Part shown: positions 9,816-19,210 of the stretch, piece after piece
Position numbering within the stretch: position 1 is the stretch's first letter
Layout: the number at the start of each line of letters is the position of its first letter
NCBI GenBank assembly: GCA_019648995.1
Contig: BLXT01000154.1
Span: 131,498-158,012, forward strand
Source of the DNA: Plakobranchus ocellatus
Lineage: Eukaryota > Mollusca > Gastropoda > Plakobranchidae
DNA length: 26,515 nt
Direction: 5' to 3'
Made by a program: the position numbers and the translations under genes
Notes under the pieces: model-generated
Told to the model about the DNA's origin: nothing
Seen by the model: the letters and a program-made list of their open reading frames with translations, nothing else
Databases searched by the model: none

Positions 9816-10087
9816 TGGGCGCTTTTTCGTTTGTTCCCACCCCGACTTTTTATATAGGCCTAGAGATTCTAGATCTAGCTATATTATATATAATTATCCG
9901 ATATGAGCAAACAAAAAAAGTGTCAAATTGTGTTAGATTTTGTGTGAAAATAATATTTTCATTAGAACTTGGCCAGCGACCTCTTCATTTCTTTGATGGA
10001 TTAGTAAGATAGAGCCAGATCGAATATTATAGCTAGAATCTAGGCCTATATAAAAAGTCGGGGTGGGAACAAACGAAAAAGCGCCCA
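9816..10087. mobile_element. 272-bp MITE with long terminal inverted repeats, TTAA flanks
   Basis: The left arm begins TGGGCGCTTTTTCGTTTG at 9816, and the right arm is its reverse complement ending at 10087. The first 49 bases of each arm are identical. The match then continues with indels through a TTCTAG/CTATA segment to about 9889 and 10021. Both ends are flanked by TTAA (9812-9815 and 10088-10091), the target duplication of piggyBac-type elements, although a TA duplication fits equally because ATTAAT is on both sides. The interior (about 130 bp) has no coding capacity. The element lies in CBP intron 1, 87 bases from the exon 1 donor. Perfect arms suggest recent insertion or arm homogenisation. 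Confidence 0.85.
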
Positions 10088-10178
10088 TTAATGGCCTATT
10101 GTAATCGCAAAATCTTATAGACTGTCAAGACTTGAACAATGGGAAATAAATCGTTCAAAAGTAATAAGAAAGGCTCAC

Positions 10179-10260
10179 CTGTATTGTCACTTGGGGTGTT
10201 CAGAGACGGCGAATTTATTCTTGGTTTCTTCGTCGGGGGTCCAAGCTGATGGTCGGCCAT
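10179..10260 (-). CDS. CREBBP: CBP/p300 coding exon 1 (start codon exon)
   Basis: This is the first coding exon of a CREB-binding protein/p300 histone acetyltransferase and transcriptional co-activator, a nuclear protein. The reverse strand reads MADHQLGPPTKKPRINSPSL and then NTPSDNT, followed by one base. It matches the known CBP/p300 start: a short acidic Met-Ala-(Asp/Glu) opening, then a Gly-Pro-Pro-x-(Lys/Pro)-Lys-x basic cluster that acts as a nuclear localisation signal. The start has a good Kozak context (AACATGG), and the exon ends at AG|GTGAG on the minus strand, phase 1. The leftover G joins AA at the start of exon 2 to make Glu28, so the reading frame is kept. The promoter side faces a small plus-strand gene. 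Identification is secure because it agrees in order and phase with exons 2 and 3. Confidence 0.9.
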
Positions 10261-10708
10261 GTTTACATCAACTGAGCGCTACGCTTTTGGCCTAAGATTT
10301 CAAGAACCAAAATAGAAATTTCCTCCACTGCATCACAATATAATTTTTTTTTTAATCGATGAAATGTCTTGCTCATTAATGTCCATCATTATCACATCGT
10401 GAATGCTTGCTGTGCAACATGAATTGGAAATCAGTTTTTATCATTTTTGCAACATGATGACGGACAGCGCCGACTTCACGTCGACCTCCGATCCAATCAT
10501 GAGCCGCTGCCACAAAGCGCCCTGGCAGAGAGTTTATACTTATTCTAAAATATCTTCTCACAGTCTAAATTATGACACTCCTAGGTGCACAAAAGTTTAG
10601 ACTAGTCTAAATTGAACAACCTTACCAATGACCTTTATCAAATAAATGATCAGAGAACAAACTATGAGGAATAACTTTCACCATTTCATCCGTTCACAAC
10701 CAACAAAC
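10261..10708. promoter_or_regulatory. Candidate bidirectional promoter between CBP and the small membrane-protein gene
   Basis: The 448 bases between the two divergent start codons are richer in GC and CpG than the surrounding introns and carry 5' UTR for both genes. A CCAAT motif is seen near 10494 on the plus strand, and an inverted one (ATTGG) near 10424. I see no convincing TATA box. Calling it a shared promoter is inferred from the head-to-head layout, and transcription starts are not determined. Confidence 0.45.
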
Positions 10709-10864
10709 ATGGCGGCTGTTGATGAAAGTTTCTGGTTTGAGAGAGGTGCTCCCGAGATCGACCGACCGACGCAAAATGCTACGGAAATAAATTATTTCGG
10801 GAGAAAGCAAGTCACGTGGGCTCTGTCAGTTGCAGCGATTGGTCTATATGCTGGAAAATATTAG
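10709..10864 (+). CDS. Small single-pass membrane protein, 51 aa, divergent partner of CBP
   Basis: A plus-strand frame runs from an ATG in strong context (AAACATGGCGGC) to TAG. The protein opens MAAVDESFWFERGAPEIDRP, continues through a polar stretch with INYFGRK, and ends in a hydrophobic segment of about 17 residues (VTWALSVAAIGLYAGKY). That suggests a tail-anchored or inner-mitochondrial-membrane microprotein, which is inference. I do not recognise the family. The TAG is followed at once by GTGAGA, so stop and splice donor coincide, and a 3' UTR exon would lie downstream. An upstream in-frame ATG at 10646 would add 21 residues, but its context is weaker and the extension looks unstructured. 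The base composition is higher in GC than the flanks and fits a coding exon beside a promoter. Alternative: a first exon whose apparent stop is used only in one isoform. Confidence 0.55.
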   Translation: MAAVDESFWFERGAPEIDRPTQNATEINYFGRKQVTWALSVAAIGLYAGKY

Positions 10865-10873
10865 GTGAGACCC

Positions 10874-10898
10874 CGGAATCGTAATTCACATGATTCCG
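10874..10898. repeat. 7-bp stem hairpin just after the small-gene donor
   Basis: CGGAATC at 10874-10880 pairs with GATTCCG at 10892-10898 over an 11-base loop. It begins ten bases after the exon end. Any function is speculative. Confidence 0.4.
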
Positions 10899-12671
10899 AA
10901 TGTTGCATGCTGGGATGGGAATAGAATTTTCTGATCCTAAGCAAGGTCTACGGTGGGCTAGCCTAGCAGCTTCGCAACTCCAAGACCGTGCCTCCGCTGA
11001 GTTGTGGATGCAACAGCAGCGCATAACTGGTGAACCGAGCTGCCGCAGGTCTCTGTGATCAGAGGAAAGATCGATCGTCGCGTTTTCTCAGGAGGACACT
11101 TTTCACAAGAGCGCGCTTCCTTTGAATATATACAGAGTAGTATAAAAAAAAACAAAAATGCAAATTGAAATGTTATCCACAGCTCAAGTTTGACTTTTAA
11201 ATCAAAGTTTGCACCTCCCGAAAACGTGGAGAGGTTTCCGAGTATTATAAAGCACTAAGTACGGCTCTGTTCTTTTTAATCGCACTTCTTCATATATTTA
11301 ATGTATATAACATTTTTTTCTCGTTTTTACGCATAGGTAATTTTTAAAAAAGCAGAATGTATTGTTCAATATTTCATGGACTAGAGAAGGCCTGAAACTG
11401 TCTATTCCTTAGTTTATTCTTTGACATCTTTAAATAAGCTTTTTATGCTCAAACATAAAAGAAAAAAAAACTTTTCCCTGATTCGGTCCTTCAGAACTGA
11501 AAAAAAAAATGTGGCCGTGGGTCAAATCTAATATGAGAAGGTTTTTTTTTCTTTTAAAATAACAAGTGCTTCCTCACAGAGCCGTCTATACGAGAATTAG
11601 AAAAAAAAAAAGAAAAAGAAGAAACTAACCATGAGGCATGCAATATGCGCCTGTAACTTTTTCATTGAAGCTAATTGCTATTGATAATAACAAAGAAATA
11701 CAAGTATTTTTTTAACCCGAAAGAGAAGAAAAAAAATCGCTTTTCTAAAGGGCGAAAAGAAAGACACCTCTGCAAAAGATAATCGCTGTGGCACCATAAA
11801 TAAAAGGCTCAGTGAATATCTTTAAAGGTGCTTAAAATAATTCAAAATTTATGAAAAAGTAATAATAGGCCTACATATTATTGGATAAACTTTTAAAAAA
11901 AGACCATTACAAAAGATAATAATTTAACAAAATGTGCTTAGGTAGTGCTTAGGAGCTTTACATCAGAGACCAGAAACAAAAATAAATTCAATTGGATCTT
12001 TTCAACGTGTGCTTCAAATTGTCGTTTCTTTTTCGAAGATTATCTCTAATTACTAACTTCCAATTAGCTCAACACGTTGCCTAAACGTTAAAACTGTTTA
12101 GACTCAATCTGAAAAGTAAACATGTAGGGCTAAATGAATGAGTAAACGAGAAAACAAAGTTAACCTAATTAGACCTAAAATGTAAGTTGTTTACAATGCA
12201 AACAAGCCAGCATATAAATGTTTCATGAAAACAGATAGACCCAGGTTGAGAATTAAGTAAAGTCGGAGACTTTCCTCTTAATCAGGGAAAATAAATATGA
12301 TAATAAAATGGGAAATAGCTAAACAAAAGAACAACTAAATTACAAAATGTATTCACAAATATGAATTAGAAGAAAAAAAAATTCCAAAGCTGTAAAAACA
12401 ATTCAATTTTGAAAACAAAGAACGTAAACTTAAGAATACATTTGAACTTAGTTATTTTGTGAATGAATGGAGGGTTGACAGATAAGTAAAAAAATGTAGG
12501 CTTTCTGTATAAAAGCGCATCATTTCTAAAATGATATAAATTGAAGATAAAATTCTTTTTTATTAGGTCTTTGGTTTTGGGGCTTAGAAAATGAAATTCC
12601 TCCCTTAAAATCAACGCACACTAACGAAAAGAGAGATAATTGTAATAAATAATATATTAAAACAACAAAAG
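10899..12671. other. No recognised gene; intron or intergenic
   Basis: The part to about 11110 is relatively GC-rich and could hold more 5' sequence of the plus-strand gene. Beyond it the sequence is AT-rich with many A and T runs. Short open frames on both strands lack any domain signal. Confidence 0.5.
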
Positions 12672-12745
12672 NNNNNNNNNNNNNNNNNNNNNNNNNNNNN
12701 NNNNNNNNNNNNNNNNNNNNNNNNNNNNNNNNNNNNNNNNNNNNN
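12672..12745. other. Assembly gap, 74 N
   Basis: A run of 74 N bordered by A-rich sequence on both sides, probably a collapsed A-rich or simple repeat. An open frame reading through it is not meaningful. Confidence 0.98.
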
Positions 12746-12867
12746 AAAAAAAAAGAAAAACAAAAAACTGCAAGGCATATTTTTTTTTGAAATACAAGTT
12801 CAAACGCGTGCAATTTCAATGTTATGCTCACTCAAAGCTTCAATTGCTTAAATATAATAATAATGTT

Positions 12868-12912
12868 GATGATGATGATGATGACGATGATGAAGATGAT
12901 GATGATGAAGAT
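12868..12912. repeat. (GAT)n microsatellite
   Basis: Imperfect GAT repeats with GAC and GAA interruptions. The plus-strand frame shows a poly-Asp run and another frame poly-Met, both artefacts of the repeat. Confidence 0.9.
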
Positions 12913-14601
12913 TGTTTTTTTTTTTTTACATGCAGCATTATGGAAGGAGTTTGCCGTTGCCTTTCAACGAGTCTTGCGATACTGGGTGCCGATACAATTC
13001 GTTGGTCCGAAACAAGGATCTAACCGATCATATCTTACTTGAAAGTTAAACCCATTCCCAATTGCGCTATCTTTAAATTGACACTACAGTCAATCATGCC
13101 CACTTGAAAATACTGTAGATCTCGACTTTTAAACGACACTGTATCAGTTTTTCAACTTGCCATTTCTTTTCTTTTTTTTTCTGTAGAATTTTTCCACTTG
13201 TATTTTTACTTTATCCGATACCGAAGAGATAATATAAGTTGGGTTTTTTTGTGTATATATGGCTAAGTCCACCAGTAGTGTTTACATACAATTGCTTTAT
13301 TTTAAATACCAATTGCACAAATTCAACAAAATAATAAAAATTGTACTTAGTGTAAATATGTTTGATTGATAATGAGCAAGCTTGCCTAAGCTTAAAAAGT
13401 TGTTTAAAACAGTTTTTGTTGACTTTGCATTCAAGTTTTGTCTTGAGAATGTTGTTTTTTGCCCTGTAACAAGTAACAAGGCCGTGAATCGATTTTTTTT
13501 CATTGGTTTTAATATATTAAATTAAGCTGTTTTGTATGTATATATTTTTTTTATATATATGAATGTGTGTGTGTCTGTGTGTGTGATTGCAAGAAGTTTC
13601 CAGGTTCGCGTTTCTTGGACGAGATATACGGATTTCTTTATACAAGCTAAGTAAACTAAAATTCATTTATGAAGTTTATGTGGGCCTCTCTTTTGAAGAA
13701 ATGCCTAACTTGGACAATATATGGGTCGATTACAGTCCAAATAAGCTGACGTTTTTGTTTAGACCTACATTAAGTTGGAGCTTTCTATCAAAGTGAAATT
13801 AATTTGGTAAATGTAGAGTGCAAAAATCACGGCTCTTCTATCATTATCAAAAAGGTGCTTCAAATCAAACTGCGACGCGTTGACTACTCATTAAAACTAA
13901 TGAAACACATTGCTGATTTTTATTATTTTACTTGAATATTATGCTAAAGGAAAATAAAATTGCGCACCAAACATTTAATGCTGTTTTTCCTATTAAGCTT
14001 TGACTTGCGGCGTACAAAGTTCCGAAACAAAAATGTTTTTAAAATGTCTATTTACGATATTTTGTTTCGCCAGCTTAATAAGGTTTGAATAGGGTTATAA
14101 AATATCGTTTTGTAAATTCTTAAAAAACTTTCGGATTTTAAAATATGCCCACATGAAATGGTATGATCTAGAGTAATATATCTATATTTTTGTGGATTTT
14201 ATTGGTGCCCCACAAAAGTTTGTATAGGCATACGCGTTTGAGCTTAGCTCCTTTATCATTAGATGTGAGGGATGCATTGCACTAAATTGAGGTGGGAACA
14301 TCATTATGACTTGAGGCTGCTCAACTTTTGAACTACTCTATACTTGAATTATAATTCTTTGCGCACCATATAATTTGGGAGACTATTCCATCCTTATTTT
14401 TTTTTTTACATTTACAAGATTTCTACCCCAAAATTACGTTGCAGTTCACCTTATTTTATATTTATTTATACAGAGATACAGATACTCGACTTCGGTACCG
14501 TGGTATGGCTTATTTTTTCGTTCAAAAAAATGAATTCCTTTAATTTTCTATAAAAATGTGGCCTTGAGATCATGATCGATTGGATATACCAACAAACTAA
14601 G
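12913..14601. other. No recognised gene
   Basis: AT-rich sequence with a short imperfect GT run at about 13565-13585 and the imperfect palindrome at 13989. Open frames here are short and without recognisable motifs. Confidence 0.5.
13989..14083. repeat. Imperfect palindrome with TTAAGCT ends
   Basis: CTATTAAGCT at 13990-13999 mirrors AGCTTAATAAGG at the right end, and CGAAACAAAAAT at about 14022 mirrors ATATTTTGTTTCG at 14056-14068. The left arm has about 20 extra bases between the two matching blocks. It may be a tiny decayed MITE. Confidence 0.4.
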
Positions 14602-14780
14602 AGAGCTTTGGTGGCACAGTGGCAAGTTTAACCGCCCTGAGATCTTCAGAAACCCTCCTGCCACTAATTCAAAGCCATTTCACCGACGTCCTGGTCTGAC
14701 AGAGGCTTCAAAGTCTGAAATCGTTTTCTTGCGGACGGGATATGTGCAGAGAAAAACCAAAACAACAAAATAAATAAATA
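14602..14780 (+). mobile_element. tRNA-derived SINE, family A
   Basis: The A box TGGCACAGTGG is intact near 14612 and the segment CCGCCCTGAGATCTTCAGA follows as in the other copies. The B box is degraded (AATTCAAAGCC), the tail matches to about 14720, and an A-rich end with TAAATAAATA closes it near 14780. Confidence 0.7.
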
Positions 14781-14970
14781 GGCAGGACAACCCAGGAGGG
14801 CCCAAGTATAACAATCTAATAAGCCTACATTACCTCCCTTGAAAAAAATCTGTGAAGATCCTAGTTGGTACATTATGATTAGTTTTCGCCAATCACTAAG
14901 TCCTACGAAAAATTATGTACCAGTTAATACAAATCAACAAGACGTGTTTGGTTTGGTCCTTTAAGTACAT

Positions 14971-15084
14971 AGCCCATCCACAACAAGGTGACTCTAGACT
15001 TTCAGGCCCGCCGTCAGGCCAGGGCCACGCCGGCGAAGCTCGAACCCTCGACAAAAGGGCCCCCCTCAAGGCGGTGAATGCTAC
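14971..15084 (-). mobile_element. tRNA-derived SINE, family A, head truncated
   Basis: In plus orientation it starts with the reversed tail (CCATCCACAACAAGGTGA), then GGCCCGCCGTCAGGCC, then a reversed B box (GCTCGAACCCTCGA). The A box region is largely lost at about 15070-15084. Open frames on both strands over it are by-products. Confidence 0.75.
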
Positions 15085-15354
15085 TTGCATTAAATTGTTA
15101 TTTCAAAATCAAAGCAATTATCTTTTGGGTTAAACCAATTTCCTTTCATTTAAACTAAGGGTAAATTCAGAGGCCATTCCTCTTAAAATAATTATCCCAA
15201 CGCTTTTCTTTGTTCGGTATAGTTTTTTTTAAACCACATTATGGTGAAAAAAAAAAAAGCCGAAACTGATGTACGCTATAACGTGACACTTCATGAAATC
15301 GACATAATAAACAGTGATCCGGACATAATTCTATTTATCCCCAAGAAAATCGTC

Positions 15355-15376
15355 CAAAAAAAAAAAAAAAAAAAAT
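15355..15376. repeat. Homopolymer A tract
   Basis: About 20 A bases, possibly the end of an old retroposon. No matching element body is recognised next to it. Confidence 0.7.
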
Positions 15377-15480
15377 TTGCAAGAAAACGAAAAATTTCAA
15401 ACAAACATTAATTTTTTCCCAAGGATAATCTTTGAGGAGTGGCGTTCAGGACCCGGTGGTTTGGTTTCGTTATTATGAAT

Positions 15481-15614
15481 AGCCAGTCCACAACAAGGTG
15501 ATCTCAGGCTTTCAGGTATCTCCTGCAGGCCAGGACGCTAGTGGTGAGATTCGAATCCCTGATAGAAAATTTCCTGCAGAGCGGGTTCGCTACCACAGTG
15601 CCACCAACGTCCCG
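15481..15614 (-). mobile_element. tRNA-derived SINE, family A
   Basis: A nearly full copy in reverse: tail AGTCCACAACAAGGTGATCT, B box GATTCGAATCCCTG, and A box CCACAGTGCCACC near the 15600 end. The open frames through here (15498-15779 plus, 15504-15707 minus) are shadows of the repeat. Confidence 0.8.
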
Positions 15615-15700
15615 GACCTTATCATAATCAAAAGATTGCGAGTTCGAATCCCAGTTCAGGTAAAGCCTACTTCGATGGCAGTGAGAACGATACACGCGCA
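15615..15700 (+). mobile_element. Second tRNA-like repeat fragment
   Basis: AATC-AAAA-GATT at about 15628-15639 looks like a short variable arm and is followed by GCGAGTTCGAATCCCAG, a good B box and T arm. The 5' half of a tRNA is absent and an adjoining SINE abuts it at 15614. It is more likely a 5'-truncated tRNA-derived repeat than a tRNA gene. Confidence 0.4.
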
Positions 15701-16060
15701 AAAGCAAGGCGATGGCACTGAGGGAATCACACGGGCACTAAAAAAATATGGATATGAACTTAAAGCGAAAGTCATTTGAAGACACAATATTTGATAAGAA
15801 AGAATTTCGAGTGTCTTGAACTTGAGATCTGCAGAGACTTCTCTACTCTTGGTTCAAGCCTAACGTAAGGGCTATCTTGACTCTACTAATCAATGCATAA
15901 CAAAGCACCTGTGGTGATCAGAAAAAATAAAAAACAAAAGAGATTTGCGTATGGGTCGAGTTTAATTTTAATCCATAATTTCCATAAAAGGAAAAAAAAA
16001 TCCCCTCGACTCGCATATATATTATGAATTACTCTACGTTGCAAATCATTTAAGTGAAAT

Positions 16061-16205
16061 AGGGGTGTTAGTGGCACAATGGATAGCGGACCTCTTCAAA
16101 ATCTGCAGTGACCCTTCTGTCGCCCAACCGTCACCCAGGCAACGAAGTGCCTAAAAACCTCTAACCACTTTGCCGTGGACAGGCCATATACACAAACCTA
16201 GACTA
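16061..16205 (+). mobile_element. tRNA-derived SINE, family A, degraded
   Basis: The A box TGGCACAATGG is followed by ATAGCGGACCTC and AATCTGCAGTGACCCTTCTG, matching the family A head. The B box is diverged, and the tail keeps only GCCGTGGACAGGC. Confidence 0.65.
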
Positions 16206-16434
16206 TTGTTAGATGGAAGGTTTACGATTAAACTGCTAGCTACGGACATGAATGGATGAATCATAAGTAAAGGTTTCAAAACCTTTCACCCAAATATGCT
16301 TGCCTTAAACGGACTAAAGGACTCATACACAGACTTACAGGCCTTGATAAGATTTACAAATATTTAAGTATTGTATCCGTTTATGGAGGAACAAAAACAA
16401 TGTTTAAAATTGTTAATTGTACACACAAACTTGT

Positions 16435-16436
<2 letters not shown>

Positions 16437-16470
<34 letters not shown>
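16437..16470. repeat. (GT)17 microsatellite
   Basis: Thirty-four bases of uninterrupted GT, preceded by a short GTACACACAA inverted partner. It should be length-polymorphic. Confidence 0.97.
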
Positions 16471-16472
<2 letters not shown>

Positions 16473-16743
16473 CCTCAGATGAATAAGTACAAGTGATTGT
16501 GTTAAAAAATAAAGGTGAGTAATATCCCTGCCGTATGTAGAGAGGAACTTACATTTTCTGCAAGTCTAAGATCTCATGTGTGTTAAAGCTCGGTAAGCCG
16601 AAATCAATAACAAAATAAAAAGAACGAAAAAGAAAAAAAAAAAAAAAATAAAAATAAACTAGGGGGTACAGGTACATTAGGCAAGGTCTACAGTTAACTC
16701 GGATTTTTAGAGCGTACGTTCAATGAGAGCAAAAACCAATTAA

Positions 16744-17625
16744 GGGCAAGTGCAGCTTCTCGAGAGGGGGGTTCTGAGGTCAATTTGGGTCGCCAGGTCA
16801 AATTTAGACCGCAGGTAGTTTTGTGAAGTTCGTCCAATTTGTAATCATCTTAGGAGTGTTCTTAGACCTAACTTCAGCTAAAAATGTCTTTTATTGCAAA
16901 TTCAAAATTGCTACCTCCAAGAAAGTTTGCCAATTTTCAAGAAAATGTGTCAAAATCGCCGTTTATGCAAGCTATGTAGGCCTGACCTGTTGAAAAACAT
17001 AGGCAAATTATATACCAATGGAAAGTTTACAATTTCAGCCTCCCTATCGATGCCACTAGAAATACCATATATGGACATCCAAATTTAGACAAAATTTTCC
17101 AAGAAGTGAGCTCTCTTCATAACAATTACCATACATGGAGCGTCTGTCCTAGTTCCCACGGTTTTTACTACAACGGCATCTATTTTGCATATGGAGACTT
17201 CCGGTTTTTTTGTTTGTGCATAACCGTCAGCCCCGCGAGTTTTTGTCGCCCAATGAAATTGAGGCGAAGATCTGACGTCACAGCGTGACACAGAGACCAC
17301 CTGTTCTTACGCTAATTTGTATACATACTGTTTGTTGACTTTTGAGTGAAGTTTTTAGCCAGAGTAGTACGTGAGTGACAGCCAACATGAACTAGACATA
17401 AGAAAAAGTTGATATCTTATTTAGTACCGAAGTTGTAACACTTTAAAAATAATGTTCATATCCAAGATGGCTGACATTTTCCTGTTGCCATGCCAACGGT
17501 AATTGAAAAAAAAGTCATTTTAATTGTTTATATCACTTTTTGGGGGTCATATATAACAAATAAACCATTTATAAAGATATCATTTAAGAAATAAAGAAAA
17601 TCGCCCCGGAGTGCCGCACTTGCCC
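16744..17625. mobile_element. 882-bp TTAA-flanked element with short imperfect TIRs
   Basis: The left end GGGCAAGTGCAGC follows TTAA at 16740-16743. The right end is the reverse complement GCCGCACTTGCCC and precedes TTAA at 17626-17629. Twelve of the first 13 bases match, and a G-rich continuation (GAGAGGGG against CCGGGGCG) may extend the repeat. A TTAA target site with GGG/CCC-type ends is typical of piggyBac relatives. No transposase frame is present, so it would be a non-autonomous copy. Two short opposite open frames at 17085-17300 and 17106-17288 show no motif. Confidence 0.6.
17273..17280. promoter_or_regulatory. CRE-type palindrome inside TTAA element
   Basis: A full consensus within the 882-bp element, in a GC-richer patch. 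It could be spread by that transposon family. Confidence 0.3.
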
Positions 17626-17629
17626 TTAA

Positions 17630-18480
17630 ATTAGATCTTGACGAGTTTTAAACTTTGTTTAACGATAGACTGCGCATGTCTGTTTTTGGGATCAAGTGCC
17701 TAACTAACGTTTCCATTGGAGTAGGCTGCAACAAGGGGTTGAAAGGCTAAAAGTTACGATAAGTGATCAAAGGTTACGTCTACCTAAATGTCAATCACGT
17801 TAGGCTAAAGTTCCTCATTGTAATCCAGCGCCTGTTCACCTAAGTCTACATTGCACGGTTACACTAAAAAATTTACAAGCTCAGATGAAAAATCCATTTA
17901 TCTCTATGATATCCAGAGCTGAGATAATTTTAAGTTTCAAAGTTTAAATGTGCAATCTGTACAAGCAATATTATGCTAATAGACATAAATTGGATGGAAA
18001 AGCCTTTCGGTTACAGACAATGGGCTGAGTGTTTTTGGGCAGTCCCTCCCATTTGACCTTAAGTAAGTCTCTAGTCTCTTGCAGTCTCAATCGAAACTCA
18101 TGACCTACGAGGGTGTTATGATCGATAATTTTTTCGTGTATATTGAGTTCTTAACTTATTTCCGCGACACATCCCAATGCGCAAAGGAGAAAGGAAAATT
18201 TTTAGATGCAAGACTGCTTTCAAACTAGCCATACCACCAATAACCGATAAAATATGTGGAAAAGAATACATTTTCTTTGCACTATTTGTCTTAGGTTTCA
18301 AAAGACATCCCCGAATTGGAGTTAATCAACTAAAACCCAGCCGCCATTGCAATCCTGGAGTAATAAGTGTTCATTATTTTCTTCGAAAGTTTAAAAATAT
18401 CTTTCTTTTGTACAAAATTATTTTTGTTAGTATTGATAATTTTTTATTAAATATAAAATACTTCATATTTATATTTTCAT
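17630..18480. other. No recognised gene; 130-codon frame of doubtful meaning
   Basis: A plus-strand frame at 18177-18569 is open for 130 codons, but its middle is Phe/Ile/Lys-rich translation of AT-rich DNA and its end overlaps a possible SINE fragment. I do not accept it as a gene. Confidence 0.5.
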
Positions 18481-18497
18481 TTTGCAAAATTGACTCG

Positions 18498-18565
18498 GCA
18501 AAGACTTTCCGTTGCGGTTCGAGTGTAGGACCTCCACCAAGGCCTACTGCAGACGCCGGTGATCA
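18498..18565 (+). mobile_element. Possible SINE family A fragment (B-box region)
   Basis: GACTTTCCGTTGCGGTTCGAG resembles the segment around the B box of family A (ACTTTTCTGTTGCGGGTTCGAG). The tail that follows (ACCAAGGCCTACTGCAGACG) is only weakly similar. Confidence 0.3.
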
Positions 18566-18699
18566 TTAAAGTGTGCTATAGTACTGTATAGCATGTGCGA
18601 AAATAAAGTATTGCCGCCGACAAGATTTATGTCGCTACACTATCAATGACTGAGAGGTAACAAAATAGCGTCCTGTAGGCTTAAGTGGCGTGGCTGATA

Positions 18700-18868
18700 G
18701 CAAATCGGCCCTGTATTCGGAAGCCAAATTCCTTCTTCACTTCTTCCTCCTCCTCCTAGAGAGAAGGGGGGAGAAGTAAGGGCAGGGGAAATGTTTGGCT
18801 TGGCGGGGCTTGAACTCATGACAGATCTCAAGGCAGGTTCGCTGTCCACTGAGCTATCAACGCCCCTT
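18700..18868 (-). mobile_element. tRNA-derived SINE with different body
   Basis: From 18868 leftward the reverse strand shows GGGGCGTTGATAGCTCAGTG (a very tRNA-like A box), GACAGCGAACCTGCCTTGAG and a B box GAGTTCAAGCCCCG. The head is like family A, but the body after it (GAAGTAAGGGCAGGGG region, then a CTCCTCCTCCT stretch) is not. It may be a related family or a composite. The left boundary is uncertain. Confidence 0.55.
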
Positions 18869-19112
18869 GGAAAAAGCGTCAGAGCAATGTATTAATTACA
18901 TGGTAAAGAGCATCAGTTCGAGGCCAGAACTTATTTACTCTCACTCTTTGCGAGTCTAATCCTCTAAGACAGAGTAATAAGTTAAGCGTCTCGCCCAAAA
19001 AGCTGTAGTCCTACTCTTCAGACGTTGAGATCAAACCCATCAGTAGGCATATAAATATTGAAGATGGACATGATACTAAATTCTGAAAAAGTCTTAGTGA
19101 CTTTCATGTAGG

Positions 19113-19210
19113 CTGCGAGTTGTGTGGATCAGTGGTACAGTGACAAACAAAACTTGTCTTGGAATCTGTGAAAACCCTCAAATCTGAAATCACATTTCAG
19201 TAAATGGGCT
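19113..19210 (+). mobile_element. Possible decayed SINE
   Basis: GGATCAGTGGTACAGTGA resembles a tRNA A box, and GGAATCTGTGAAAACCCTC resembles the segment after it in family A. The B box is not recognisable. Confidence 0.3.

Noticed and set aside
9574-9840. Arg/Ser-rich frame resembling an SR-type domain
   Set aside because: It is the TCTAGATC repeat translated, without start context or flanking gene structure.
12526-12831. Frame reading through the N gap
   Set aside because: Its length depends on unknown bases.
12787-13042. Poly-Asp and poly-Met frames
   Set aside because: Translation of the GAT microsatellite next to an assembly gap.
13989-14083. Definite MITE at a TTAAGCT palindrome
   Set aside because: Arms are short and interrupted, and no clear target duplication is seen, so I list it only as an imperfect palindrome.
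15615-15700. Functional tRNA gene
   Set aside because: A T-arm-like sequence is present but the 5' half and a pairing acceptor stem are absent. The same goes for 24306-24360 and 24940-25010.
18177-18569. 130-codon plus-strand frame as a gene
   Set aside because: Composition follows the AT-rich DNA, no domain is seen, and its end overlaps a likely SINE fragment.
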